A model generated the notes under the pieces. It was given only the letters and a program-made list of their open reading frames with translations, was not told the DNA's origin and made no database searches. A stretch of DNA of 29,246 nt, taken from positions 1 through 29,246 of the forward strand of contig CALFIA010000102.1 of NCBI GenBank assembly GCA_937876275.1, in the 5' to 3' direction. The DNA comes from an uncultured Actinomycetes bacterium (GTDB lineage: Bacteria > Actinomycetota > Actinomycetes > S36-B12). The translations under genes were made by a program, and so were the position numbers. Position 1 is the stretch's first letter. Each line of letters starts with the position of its first letter. Positions 1 to 6,031 of this stretch are shown piece by piece.

Positions 1-36
1 CCTGCGTTGTTGACCAACACATCCACCTCGCCCAGA
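1..36 (-). other. Foreign fragment: SDR-like coding piece fused to ccrA
   Basis: Read on the minus strand one frame away from ccrA, these bases encode LGEVDVLVNNAG. This is the classical NNAG motif of short-chain dehydrogenases/reductases, with a typical D-V-L-V lead-in. The switch from good ccrA sequence to good SDR sequence lies within bases 29-38, over a short shared stretch (CTGGGC). The fragment is too short to name a gene. A junction at the extreme edge of the window suggests an assembly join; a natural deletion fusion is the alternative. Confidence 0.6.
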
Positions 37-721
37 TCAGCACGACATCGCCCTGCTTCATGCCGGCGCCATTGCGGGAGACCAACTGGCGATACGCCGT
101 GGAGTTCACGAGGCCGGGCGAAGCAGCTTCCTCCCACGTGAGGTGCGCCGGCTTCGGAAGTAGTTGGTTGCTCTTGACGATCGCAAGTTCGGCGAGACCG
201 CCGAAGTTGGTCTCGAATCCCCAGATGCGCTGCTCGGGGTCGAGCATGGTGTCGTTGTGACCCAGTGGTGATTCAAGTTCGACGCTCAGGCAGTGCGCGA
301 CTACCTGATCACCGGGCTTCCAGGCGCTCACGCCGGGACCGACGCGAAGCACGACGCCTGCGGCATCGGAACCGATCACGTGATAGGGCAGGTCGTGCCG
401 CTTGGTATCAGCGTTCAAGCGGCCGTACTTCTCGAGGAAGCCGAAAGTCGATACGGGCTCGAAGATCGAGGTCCACACGGTGTTGTAATTGATGCTCGAA
501 GCCATGACGGCGATGAGGGCCTCGCCGGCGGCGAGCTCGGGCGTCGCCACCTGATCGAGGTGCAGTGATGTGCGCGGATCCTTGTCGCGGGATGCGACAC
601 CGTCGAACATCGAGACTTCGTCCTTGTGCACGGTGATAGCGCGATAGGACTCAGGGATGGGCAGGGCGGCGAGGTCCTCCGTGGAGGCGCCGGTGATTAT
701 CGCTTCGCGAATAGCATGCAT
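1..721 (-). CDS. ccrA: Crotonyl-CoA carboxylase/reductase, N-terminal part only
   Basis: Reductive carboxylation of crotonyl-CoA to ethylmalonyl-CoA with NADPH, the signature step of the ethylmalonyl-CoA pathway and an extender-unit source. The minus-strand frame opens with ATG at 721 (MHAIREAIITGASTEDL) and runs about 229 codons, roughly half of the usual 445 or so residues. It shows the family hallmarks SYRAITVHKDE, SSINYNTVWTSIFEPVS, RHDLPYHVIGSDAAGVV, AHCLSVELESP and FETNFGGLAE. The sequence follows the family up to GDVVLIW (bases 32-34), where LIWGASGGLG would be expected. It then reads ARWMCWSTT, which is not Ccr. The catalytic NADPH domain is therefore missing, and bases 1 to about 36 belong to something else. 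It is the third gene of a minus-strand run after the epimerase and a membrane protein, 21 bases downstream of the latter. Identity is very secure; the break is a likely artefact or a rearrangement. Confidence 0.95.
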   Translation of the reverse strand, partial: MHAIREAIITGASTEDLAALPIPESYRAITVHKDEVSMFDGVASRDKDPRTSLHLDQVATPELAAGEALIAVMASSINYNTVWTSIFEPVSTFGFLEKYGRLNADTKRHDLPYHVIGSDAAGVVLRVGPGVSAWKPGDQVVAHCLSVELESPLGHNDTMLDPEQRIWGFETNFGGLAELAIVKSNQLLPKPAHLTWEEAASPGLVNSTAYRQLVSRNGAGMKQGDVVLIWARWMCWSTTQ

Positions 722-742
722 TTTCGGTCCAATGCTCAGGAG

Positions 743-970
743 TTATCGGCCGTTGATGAGTGAATGCACCTGATCGATGACTCCGTGTGCGGAGGCCCAC
801 CACCATGCTGCAGTTGCGGTGATGCCAATAATGCCAATGATCACGAGTTTTCGCGCCTTCTTGAGGAGCAACGAGATAACGATCACAGCGAAGGCACCAG
901 CCGCAACGGCTGCTGCTGCGGCCTTCTGGTCGCCGGTGAGATCCCACGTGGTGGGATTCCAGGGCTCCAT
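743..970 (-). CDS. Small two-helix membrane protein of unknown function
   Basis: A 75-residue protein I do not recognise. Its N-terminus is short and polar (MEPWNPTTWDLTGDQK). A hydrophobic helix of about residues 17-36, rich in Ala and Val, is followed by a basic turn (KKARK). A second helix of about 42-61 (IIGIIGITATAAWWWASA) precedes a short polar tail. By the positive-inside rule the basic loop would be cytoplasmic and both ends outside. It begins 11 bases after the epimerase stop and ends 21 bases before the ccrA start, on the same strand, so it is probably co-transcribed with both. Codon use resembles its neighbours. No catalytic motif is visible; a role in the acyl-CoA pathway would be guilt by association only. 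Confidence 0.75.
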   Translation of the reverse strand: MEPWNPTTWDLTGDQKAAAAAVAAGAFAVIVISLLLKKARKLVIIGIIGITATAAWWWASAHGVIDQVHSLINGR

Positions 971-981
971 GACAGCGGCGA

Positions 982-1401
982 CTAGTGGGAGTCGCCCGAT
1001 TGCACGAGCTCGATGAGTACCCCGCCGCAGTCTTTCGGATGAGCGAAATTGACCAGCGAGCCGGCCGTGCCGCGCTTGGGCTGGTCATAGAGAACTCGCA
1101 CACCCGCGGCGCGCAGGGCGTCGGCTGTCGCGACGACATCGTCGACCCCGAAGGCCACCTGCTGAATGCCAGGGCCGGATCGATCGAGGAACTTCGCAAT
1201 CGTGGACTCGGGTGACAAAGGCGCGAGAAGCTGAATGTACGAATCGCCCACGCCGAGCATCGCCTCGCGTACGCCTTGTTCTTCATTAACCTCTTCATGC
1301 ACGACCTCAAGCCCGAAGGCAGCGGCATAGAAGGCCTTAGCCTCGTCGAGGTCGGGGACCGCGAAGCCGACGTGATCAATGCGGGTGACGTGTGAGCTCA
1401 T
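982..1401 (-). CDS. mce: Methylmalonyl-CoA epimerase
   Basis: Interconverts (2R)- and (2S)-methylmalonyl-CoA so that the B12-dependent mutase can use the product. It is a 139-residue protein of the vicinal oxygen chelate fold, with two beta-alpha-beta-beta-beta halves. Recognisable blocks are RIDHVGFAVPDLDEA (metal-ligand His near residue 10), EVNEEQGVREAMLGVGDSYIQLLAP (Gln ligand) and HPKDCGGVLIELV (Glu ligand). Where well-studied homologues have His-His (GVHHIAF), this protein has GIQQVAF, so the third ligand would be Gln. I believe some actinobacterial members share this. It heads the minus-strand run mce, membrane protein, ccrA and diverges from meaB with only 41 bases between the start codons. 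Its start has no clear ribosome binding site. Confidence 0.93.
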   Translation of the reverse strand: MSSHVTRIDHVGFAVPDLDEAKAFYAAAFGLEVVHEEVNEEQGVREAMLGVGDSYIQLLAPLSPESTIAKFLDRSGPGIQQVAFGVDDVVATADALRAAGVRVLYDQPKRGTAGSLVNFAHPKDCGGVLIELVQSGDSH

Positions 1402-1426
1402 GGGACTATGTTGTCATCTACACAAC
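1385..1426 (+). promoter_or_regulatory. Candidate meaB promoter with overlapping inverted repeat
   Basis: Between the divergent mce and meaB starts, GTGACG (1385-1390) and TATGTT (1407-1412) are 16 bases apart. They could form a sigma-70-type promoter reading toward meaB. An inverted repeat, GTTGT (1410-1414) and ACAAC (1422-1426) with a 7-base centre, overlaps the expected transcription start and could be an operator for both genes. Motifs this short arise by chance, so this is a weak call. Confidence 0.3.
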
Positions 1427-1442
1427 TCGAGTCGAGGAGCGC

Positions 1443-2390
1443 ATGGCCATGTCGCCGGATCCGGGCAGCGTGGACCTCATTGAAGGTGCCCGCGCGGGTC
1501 AACCTCGTGCCATCGCGCGCCTGATCTCTCGAATCGAGAATGACGCGCCTGACGTTCCGGCGATCATGCGCGAACTCTCATCCACTGCAGGGCATGCGCA
1601 TGTCATCGGCATCACCGGTTCTCCGGGAGTCGGCAAATCCACGTCCACGTCGGCTCTCGTCACCGCCTACCGGGAGCAGGGGAAGCGTGTGGGCGTCCTG
1701 GCCGTGGATCCATCGTCGCCATTCTCCGGCGGTGCACTACTCGGTGATCGCGTGCGCATGCAGGCGCATGCCACGGACGAGGGCGTCTTCATTCGTTCGA
1801 TGGCCTCGCGTGGTCATCTCGGTGGCCTTGCCGCCACCACACCTCAGGTGCTTCGCGTCCTCGACGCTGCCGGATTCGATGTCACGATCATCGAGACCGT
1901 GGGAGTCGGTCAGTCGGAAATCGAGATCGCTGCAACCGCCGATACCTCCCTGGTACTTCTCGCTCCGGGAATGGGCGATGGGATTCAGGCGGCCAAGGCA
2001 GGAATTCTCGAAATCGGTGACATCTTCGTGGTGAATAAGGCCGATCGAGATGGAGCCGACAGCACCATGCGCGAGATTCGGCACATGATCGATCTTGGCG
2101 TCCGCGGCGGTTGGCAGCCCCCGGTGCTCAAGACGGTGGCCTCACGTCATGAAGGCATTGCCGAACTTGTCGCGGAGATTGATCGTCATCGCAACTGGCT
2201 CGTGGAGTCGGGGGAGCAGGAGTCGCGCCGACTTCGACGTGCACAGGACGAGATAAGTGCACTCGTGCTCGGTGCGGTGCGACAGCAGCTGGCGGGAAAT
2301 CGTTCAAAGCTTGCGGCGGCGGCGCAGGCAGTGCTCGATGGCACCACGGATTCCTACAGTGCGGCGACGGAACTTCTGAAGCAGATCTAA
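1443..2390 (+). CDS. meaB: Methylmalonyl-CoA mutase-associated GTPase MeaB (ArgK/MeaB family)
   Basis: G3E-type GTPase that gates adenosylcobalamin loading of methylmalonyl-CoA mutase (and ethylmalonyl-CoA mutase where present) and protects it from inactivation. About 315 residues. Visible motifs are the P-loop GSPGVGKSTS, the switch region VLAVDPSSPFSGGALLGDR, ETVGVGQSE, and the guanine-specificity motif NKAD. A helical C-terminal dimerisation arm follows. I start it at 1443 (MAMSPDP) behind GAGGAG at 1434-1439; the second ATG at 1449 is better spaced and equally possible. An upstream ATG at 1392 would overlap the divergent mce start and adds no conserved sequence. No mutase gene is in the window. 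The epimerase and ccrA next door fit a shared methylmalonyl/ethylmalonyl-CoA role. Confidence 0.93.
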   Translation: MAMSPDPGSVDLIEGARAGQPRAIARLISRIENDAPDVPAIMRELSSTAGHAHVIGITGSPGVGKSTSTSALVTAYREQGKRVGVLAVDPSSPFSGGALLGDRVRMQAHATDEGVFIRSMASRGHLGGLAATTPQVLRVLDAAGFDVTIIETVGVGQSEIEIAATADTSLVLLAPGMGDGIQAAKAGILEIGDIFVVNKADRDGADSTMREIRHMIDLGVRGGWQPPVLKTVASRHEGIAELVAEIDRHRNWLVESGEQESRRLRRAQDEISALVLGAVRQQLAGNRSKLAAAAQAVLDGTTDSYSAATELLKQI

Positions 2391-2417
2391 CGCTCTGCGT
2401 GATTATGCGAGGACGCT

Positions 2418-2885
2418 CTAGCGCCTCTGCCAAGCCCCCGGCTCGGCCAGCAGATCACTGACGTCAGTCGGGAGCTTGCCGGTAGCGACGTCATCGAGGC
2501 TGATGTGCTCGAGCACGTGACGCATCGATGCCCGAACGGCGATCCAAACTTCACGTAGGTGTTCCGCGGCGCCGGGATACTCGATGTCTTCGGGTCGTTT
2601 TCCCCGCACGGCAGCAAGCGGGCCGTCCAGGGCTCGGACGACATCGGCGATAGAGACCTCAGCGGGATTCCGATCGAGGCGATATCCGCCGTCGGCGCCT
2701 CGCTGGCTTGCGACGATCCCCGCTTGACGTAGTTGGCGCAGGATTCCCTCCAGGAACTTCATGGGGATCTCCTGTGCGGTTGCAATCTGCTCGCCCTTAA
2801 CAAGTGTGGTGGGCTCGACGCGATAGGCGGCAGCGAGCTCGCAGAGAGCGCGCATGCCGTAATCGGCCTTAGCGGAGACGTGCAT
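2418..2885 (-). CDS. Rrf2-family transcriptional regulator, no iron-sulfur cysteines
   Basis: A 155-residue Rrf2-type winged-helix repressor. The N-terminus MHVSAKADYGMRALCELA, the recognition region KGEQIATAQEIPMKFLEGIL, and the wing QRGADGGYRLDRNPAEVSIADVV are all typical. The three cysteines that hold the cluster in IscR/NsrR are absent: the region reads GKRPEDIEYPGAA, and the only Cys is in helix 1. It should therefore sense something other than a [2Fe-2S] cluster, as the cysteine-metabolism regulator CymR does. ATG at 2885 is chosen because the family begins with this MxxSxKxDYG block; an upstream in-frame ATG at 3005 adds only low-complexity residues. It diverges from an ABC importer across a 293-base gap holding an inverted repeat, so it probably controls that importer and perhaps itself. 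Its 3' end faces meaB with 27 bases between. Confidence 0.9.
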   Translation of the reverse strand: MHVSAKADYGMRALCELAAAYRVEPTTLVKGEQIATAQEIPMKFLEGILRQLRQAGIVASQRGADGGYRLDRNPAEVSIADVVRALDGPLAAVRGKRPEDIEYPGAAEHLREVWIAVRASMRHVLEHISLDDVATGKLPTDVSDLLAEPGAWQRR

Positions 2886-2986
2886 TCCCGCATTCTGGCG
2901 TGCCGTGCGTCGACGTTGCTGGCCGACCCGCCGTATTTCCCCCGATTCCGAGGGAATTGCCTCCTTGGGGGAGCGGCGTGGCGGAT

Positions 2987-3041
2987 TTGACTTCTGGGAG
3001 ACCATTCCCTACCTTTCCTATTATGACGCTAGGGAAAGTAG
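2987..3041 (+). promoter_or_regulatory. Candidate Rrf2 operator and promoter of the ABC importer
   Basis: A TTGACT hexamer (2987-2992) is followed by an imperfect inverted repeat. Left arm CTACcTTTCCTA (3009-3020) mirrors right arm TAGGGAAAGTAG (3030-3041) around the centre TTATGACGC. A TATTAT hexamer (3019-3024) lies inside the repeat and could be a -10 box, although its distance from TTGACT (26 bases) is too long for that pair. The dyad lies between the Rrf2 gene and the importer, where an autoregulated operator is expected. The symmetry is seen directly; ownership by the Rrf2 protein is inferred. Confidence 0.5.
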
Positions 3042-3054
3042 TAAAGCACACCTC

Positions 3055-3106
3055 GTACGGGGTGGCGCTGGAGTTCGTACGAATGGCACACCACCGCCAC
3101 CAGTAC
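3055..3106 (+). other. Leader RNA stem-loop upstream of the ABC importer
   Basis: GGTGGCG (3061-3067) pairs perfectly with CGCCACC (3095-3101). The stem is extended beyond a small bulge by GTAC (3055-3058) pairing with GTAC (3103-3106). The 27-base loop contains a 10-bp palindrome, TTCGTACGAA (3074-3083). It also holds the GGAG box (3070-3073) and ATG (3083) of a possible leader peptide. I could not match it to a known riboswitch: the conserved cores of the SAM-I and cobalamin classes are not visible. It could be a cis-acting control element. Confidence 0.4.
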
Positions 3107-3133
3107 GGCTCGCAGGGCAGCGGCTGTCGATGA
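3083..3133 (+). CDS. Possible 16-residue leader peptide ending in Cys-Arg
   Basis: An ATG with a GGAG box 9 bases upstream opens the short frame MAHHRHQYGSQGSGCR, followed by TGA and then 45 bases before the importer's first start codon. Many actinobacterial sulfur-assimilation operons are preceded by short leader peptides with cysteine near the end, thought to sense charged tRNA-Cys. The Cys-Arg-stop ending here resembles that design. This peptide lacks the usual consecutive cysteines and is His-rich at its start, so it may be coincidence. Confidence 0.3.
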   Translation: MAHHRHQYGSQGSGCR

Positions 3134-3178
3134 CCTGAATCCGACCGCTTGACCCACCCCATACTCAAGGAGAAATTC

Positions 3179-4288
3179 ATGTCGCGCTTCACCCGTATTG
3201 CTGCCGGTCTCGCCGGCCTGGCCATCGTGGCCACTGCTGGAGCCTCTGGCGCCGTTGCTGCACCGTCAGCAAGTCCGTCCTCTGCCGCCACAACGGCAGC
3301 CCTACCCAAGCTGCCCACCGCACCAGTGGTGCGTATTGGCTTCTTCGCGAACGTGACTCACGCCCCCGCACTCGTCGCGCAGCAGCTCGGCCTGTTCGAC
3401 CAGACCCTGAAGAAGGAGGGCACGCAGGTTCAGTACGTGCTCTTCAATGCCGGCCCCGCCGCCATCGAGGCCATGAAGGGTGGTGCGATCGATGTCGCGT
3501 ATGTCGGCCCCAACCCCTCGGTCGCGGGCTACACGTCCACCAACGGGCAGCTGCTCAATGTGGTCTCCGGCGCCGCATCGGGTGGCGCGCAGTTCGTGAC
3601 CAAGCAGAGCATCAAGACGGTCGCTGATCTGCGGGGCAAGAAGTTCGCCTCGCCGCAGCTCGGTGGCACCCAGGACGTCGCACTTCGCGCGTACTTGAAG
3701 GATCAGGGCATTAATACCAACATCGCGGGTGGTGGCGACGCCACCATCATTCCGACGGATAACGCGCAGACGCTGACTCTCTTCAAGCGCGGTGATATCG
3801 ACGGTGCCTGGTTGCCGGAGCCGTGGGCATCGCGACTGGTCACCGAGGCCGGCGCGAAGGTCTTCCTCGATGAGCGCTCGCTGTGGCCGGCCGGCCAGTT
3901 CGTGACGACCAACATCATCGCGAGCAAGGCTTTCCTCACCAAGTACCCGGGCACTGTGCGCACGATCCTGCAGGACAACAACACGGCGATTCGCTACATC
4001 GCGAAGAACGTCCAGAGCTCCAAGGATCTCGTGCAGCAGCAGATTCTCAAGTGGACGGGCAAGGCGATCCCGGATGCGGCCATCAATCGCGCCTGGGGAA
4101 ACCTGACCTTCACCTGGGATCCGCTGCCCGGCACGCTGCGCAAGAGCGCGAACGATGCGGTGACTGCCGGACTGCTCAAGCTGAACGCGAACTCGCTCAA
4201 CGGCATCTACGACTTGCGACTACTCAACTCGGTGCTGACCGCATCGAAGGCACGCACCGTCATCGCCGGCGGGCTCGGCGCTCAGTAA
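3179..4288 (+). CDS. ABC importer substrate-binding protein, sulfonate/taurine/nitrate type
   Basis: Extracellular binding protein (369 residues) of the NrtA/SsuA/TauA (NMT1-like) fold that hands an oxyanion substrate to the following permease. A Sec signal peptide is clear: MSRFTR, a hydrophobic core AAGLAGLAIVATAGASG, and a likely cut after AVAA. The mature domain shows IGFFANVTHAPALVAQ, AAIEAMKGGAIDVAYVGPNPS, LRGKKFASPQLGGTQDVALR and GAWLPEPWASRL. The start at 3179 follows AAGGAG (3167-3172) at 6 bases. Two oddities: there is no lipobox cysteine, although Gram-positive binding proteins are usually lipid-anchored, and the protein has no cysteine and only one methionine besides the initiator. 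Such sulfur poverty fits a protein made in sulfur starvation and favours sulfonate or taurine over nitrate. The exact ligand cannot be read from sequence. Confidence 0.88.
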   Translation: MSRFTRIAAGLAGLAIVATAGASGAVAAPSASPSSAATTAALPKLPTAPVVRIGFFANVTHAPALVAQQLGLFDQTLKKEGTQVQYVLFNAGPAAIEAMKGGAIDVAYVGPNPSVAGYTSTNGQLLNVVSGAASGGAQFVTKQSIKTVADLRGKKFASPQLGGTQDVALRAYLKDQGINTNIAGGGDATIIPTDNAQTLTLFKRGDIDGAWLPEPWASRLVTEAGAKVFLDERSLWPAGQFVTTNIIASKAFLTKYPGTVRTILQDNNTAIRYIAKNVQSSKDLVQQQILKWTGKAIPDAAINRAWGNLTFTWDPLPGTLRKSANDAVTAGLLKLNANSLNGIYDLRLLNSVLTASKARTVIAGGLGAQ

Positions 4289-4314
4289 TCACCCTCGATA
4301 AGTAAGGACGACGA

Positions 4315-5103
4315 ATGTCACTCACCGGTGGCGCACGAGTGGCGCCCGGCACAGCTCTCCTGGAGAGTGAGGGCCTGGCCGTCAAGATCAGCAATGTGAC
4401 CAAGAGGTTCAATCCGAATGGTCCCGATGTTCTTCAGGACATCAGTTTGAGCGTGCGCCCCGGTGAGTTCGTCTCCCTCGTAGGAGCCTCGGGCTGCGGC
4501 AAGTCAACCCTGCTAAACCTCCTGGCGGGACTGGAGAAGCCGACCTCGGGCGAGATTCTCACCGACGGCGCACCGACCCTGATGTTCCAGGAGCCCGCGC
4601 TCATGCCGTGGCTCACTGCAGGCAAGAACGTCGAGCTCGCACTCCTGCTTCGCGGCGTTCCGCGCAAGGAGCGCAAGGAGAAAGCGCAGCGGCTTCTCTC
4701 CATGGTCCACCTTGATCGCTCGTACAACCAGCGCCCGCATGAGCTCTCGGGTGGTATGCGGCAACGAGTCGCCATTGCCCGTGCCATCGCGCAGGAGCGC
4801 AAGGTCTTGCTGATGGACGAACCGTTCGCGGCGCTGGACGCCATCACGCGTGACCTCATTCATGAAGAGCTGAGTCGAATCTGGAAGGAGACCGGCCTCA
4901 CGGTCATCTTCGTCACTCATAACGTGCGTGAGGCTGTGCGACTGGGGCAGCGCGTGGCGTTGATGTCTTCGCGTCCAGGTCGCATCATTCAAGAGTGGAA
5001 TGTCGACATTCCTGAACCACGTCGTCTTGATTCGCCCCCGGTGGCCGAACTTGCCCGAGTGATCACTGATGAACTTCGCGAGGAGATTCGACGTCATGCC
5101 TGA
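4315..5103 (+). CDS. ABC importer ATPase, SsuB/TauB/NrtD type
   Basis: Cytoplasmic ATPase (262 residues) that powers the importer. In order: Walker A GASGCGKSTL, Q-loop LMFQEPALMPWLT, signature LSGGMRQRVAIARA, Walker B VLLMDEPFAALD, and the switch His in FVTHNVREA. The MPW after the Q-loop and the GRI-type tail after the H-loop are usual in nitrate/sulfonate/taurine ATPases. An extra 20 or so residues at the N-terminus (MSLTGGARVAPGTALLESEG) precede the usual domain. The start sits 26 bases after the binding-protein stop, behind AAGGACGA. The stop overlaps the permease start by 8 bases, so the two are translationally coupled. Confidence 0.92.
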   Translation: MSLTGGARVAPGTALLESEGLAVKISNVTKRFNPNGPDVLQDISLSVRPGEFVSLVGASGCGKSTLLNLLAGLEKPTSGEILTDGAPTLMFQEPALMPWLTAGKNVELALLLRGVPRKERKEKAQRLLSMVHLDRSYNQRPHELSGGMRQRVAIARAIAQERKVLLMDEPFAALDAITRDLIHEELSRIWKETGLTVIFVTHNVREAVRLGQRVALMSSRPGRIIQEWNVDIPEPRRLDSPPVAELARVITDELREEIRRHA

Positions 5104-5983
5104 TTCATCGACGACTTACACGTCAACTCCCGCCACCGACGATCTCGGCCAGCTCGAGTCGGGCCTCGATAACCTCGAGACCGGATCGCGTCAGCGACCG
5201 AGTTTCAAGAGTTCCCTCCTCAAGCTCCTGTCACCGCTGATCGCGATCGTCGCGGTCATCGTGATCTGGCAGTTCATCGTCTACCTGCAGTGGCAGCCGG
5301 AATGGGTGATCCCTTCACCTAAGGCGGTACTCGATTCACTGGGTGCGCAGGCAGAGCAGGACATTCTCTGGCAGGCCACCTTCGGTTCCATCAAGCGCGC
5401 TGCTCAGGGCTTCATCATCGCGCTGCTCGTCGCGGTTCCGATCGGCCTGGCTCTCGGCCTAAACAAGTACCTACGGGCGATCTTCGGCCCCTTGCTCACT
5501 GGTCTTCAGCAATTGCCATCGGTTGCCTGGGTCCCCGCGGCAATCATCTGGTTCGGCTTGTCGGATGCCACCATCTACACGGTGATCCTGCTCGGTGCAG
5601 TCCCGTCAATCGCGAATGGCCTGATCGCGGGCATGGATCAGATTCCGACGCTCTACTTGCGCGCAGGTCAGGTGCTCGGTGCGACCGGCTGGAGGAAGAT
5701 TCGTCACATCGTGCTTCCTGCGGCATGGCCTGGATTCCTCGCCGGTCTCGAGCAGGGGTGGGCTTTCGCGTGGCGCTCATTGATGGCTGCTGAGCTCATC
5801 GCGGTCTCGCCGGCACTCGGCCTTGGCCTCGGCCAGATGCTCGATATCGGTCGCCAGCTCGGAGACATGGCGCTCGTGCTCGGCTCGATCATCATGATCA
5901 TGGCCGTGGGCGTCCTGGTTGACCGCCTGATCTTCTCGCCCCTGCGTCAGCGCACCCTGAGAAATCGCGGACTGGCTCGCTAG
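5096..5983 (+). CDS. ABC importer permease, SsuC/TauC/NrtB type
   Basis: Inner-membrane permease of 295 residues. A polar N-terminal stretch of about 45 residues is followed by a first helix (SPLIAIVAVIVIWQFIVYLQ) and about five more. The ATPase-docking EAA loop reads GATGWRKIRHIVLPAAWPGFLAGL. The motif LPSVAWVPAAIIWFGLSD is characteristic of the nitrate/sulfonate/taurine family. ATG at 5096 overlaps the ATPase stop; an in-frame upstream ATG (5069) lies deep in the ATPase gene and is unlikely. The protein has no cysteine. It appears to be the last gene of the operon; no monooxygenase (ssuD/tauD) or reductase follows, so substrate breakdown must be encoded elsewhere. Confidence 0.92.
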   Translation: MPDSSTTYTSTPATDDLGQLESGLDNLETGSRQRPSFKSSLLKLLSPLIAIVAVIVIWQFIVYLQWQPEWVIPSPKAVLDSLGAQAEQDILWQATFGSIKRAAQGFIIALLVAVPIGLALGLNKYLRAIFGPLLTGLQQLPSVAWVPAAIIWFGLSDATIYTVILLGAVPSIANGLIAGMDQIPTLYLRAGQVLGATGWRKIRHIVLPAAWPGFLAGLEQGWAFAWRSLMAAELIAVSPALGLGLGQMLDIGRQLGDMALVLGSIIMIMAVGVLVDRLIFSPLRQRTLRNRGLAR

Positions 5984-6031
5984 CGCCCTCCCGGCTCCGT
6001 CCCGCAACGGGGTTCGGGGAGAATAGGCGCC

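Noticed and set aside
2391..2417. Intrinsic terminator between meaB and the Rrf2 gene
   Set aside because: Only 4-bp symmetric stretches are present and there is no U-tract.
3042..3178. SAM or cobalamin riboswitch in the importer leader
   Set aside because: I looked for the conserved cores of SAM-I and cobalamin classes and did not find them; only an unassigned stem remains.
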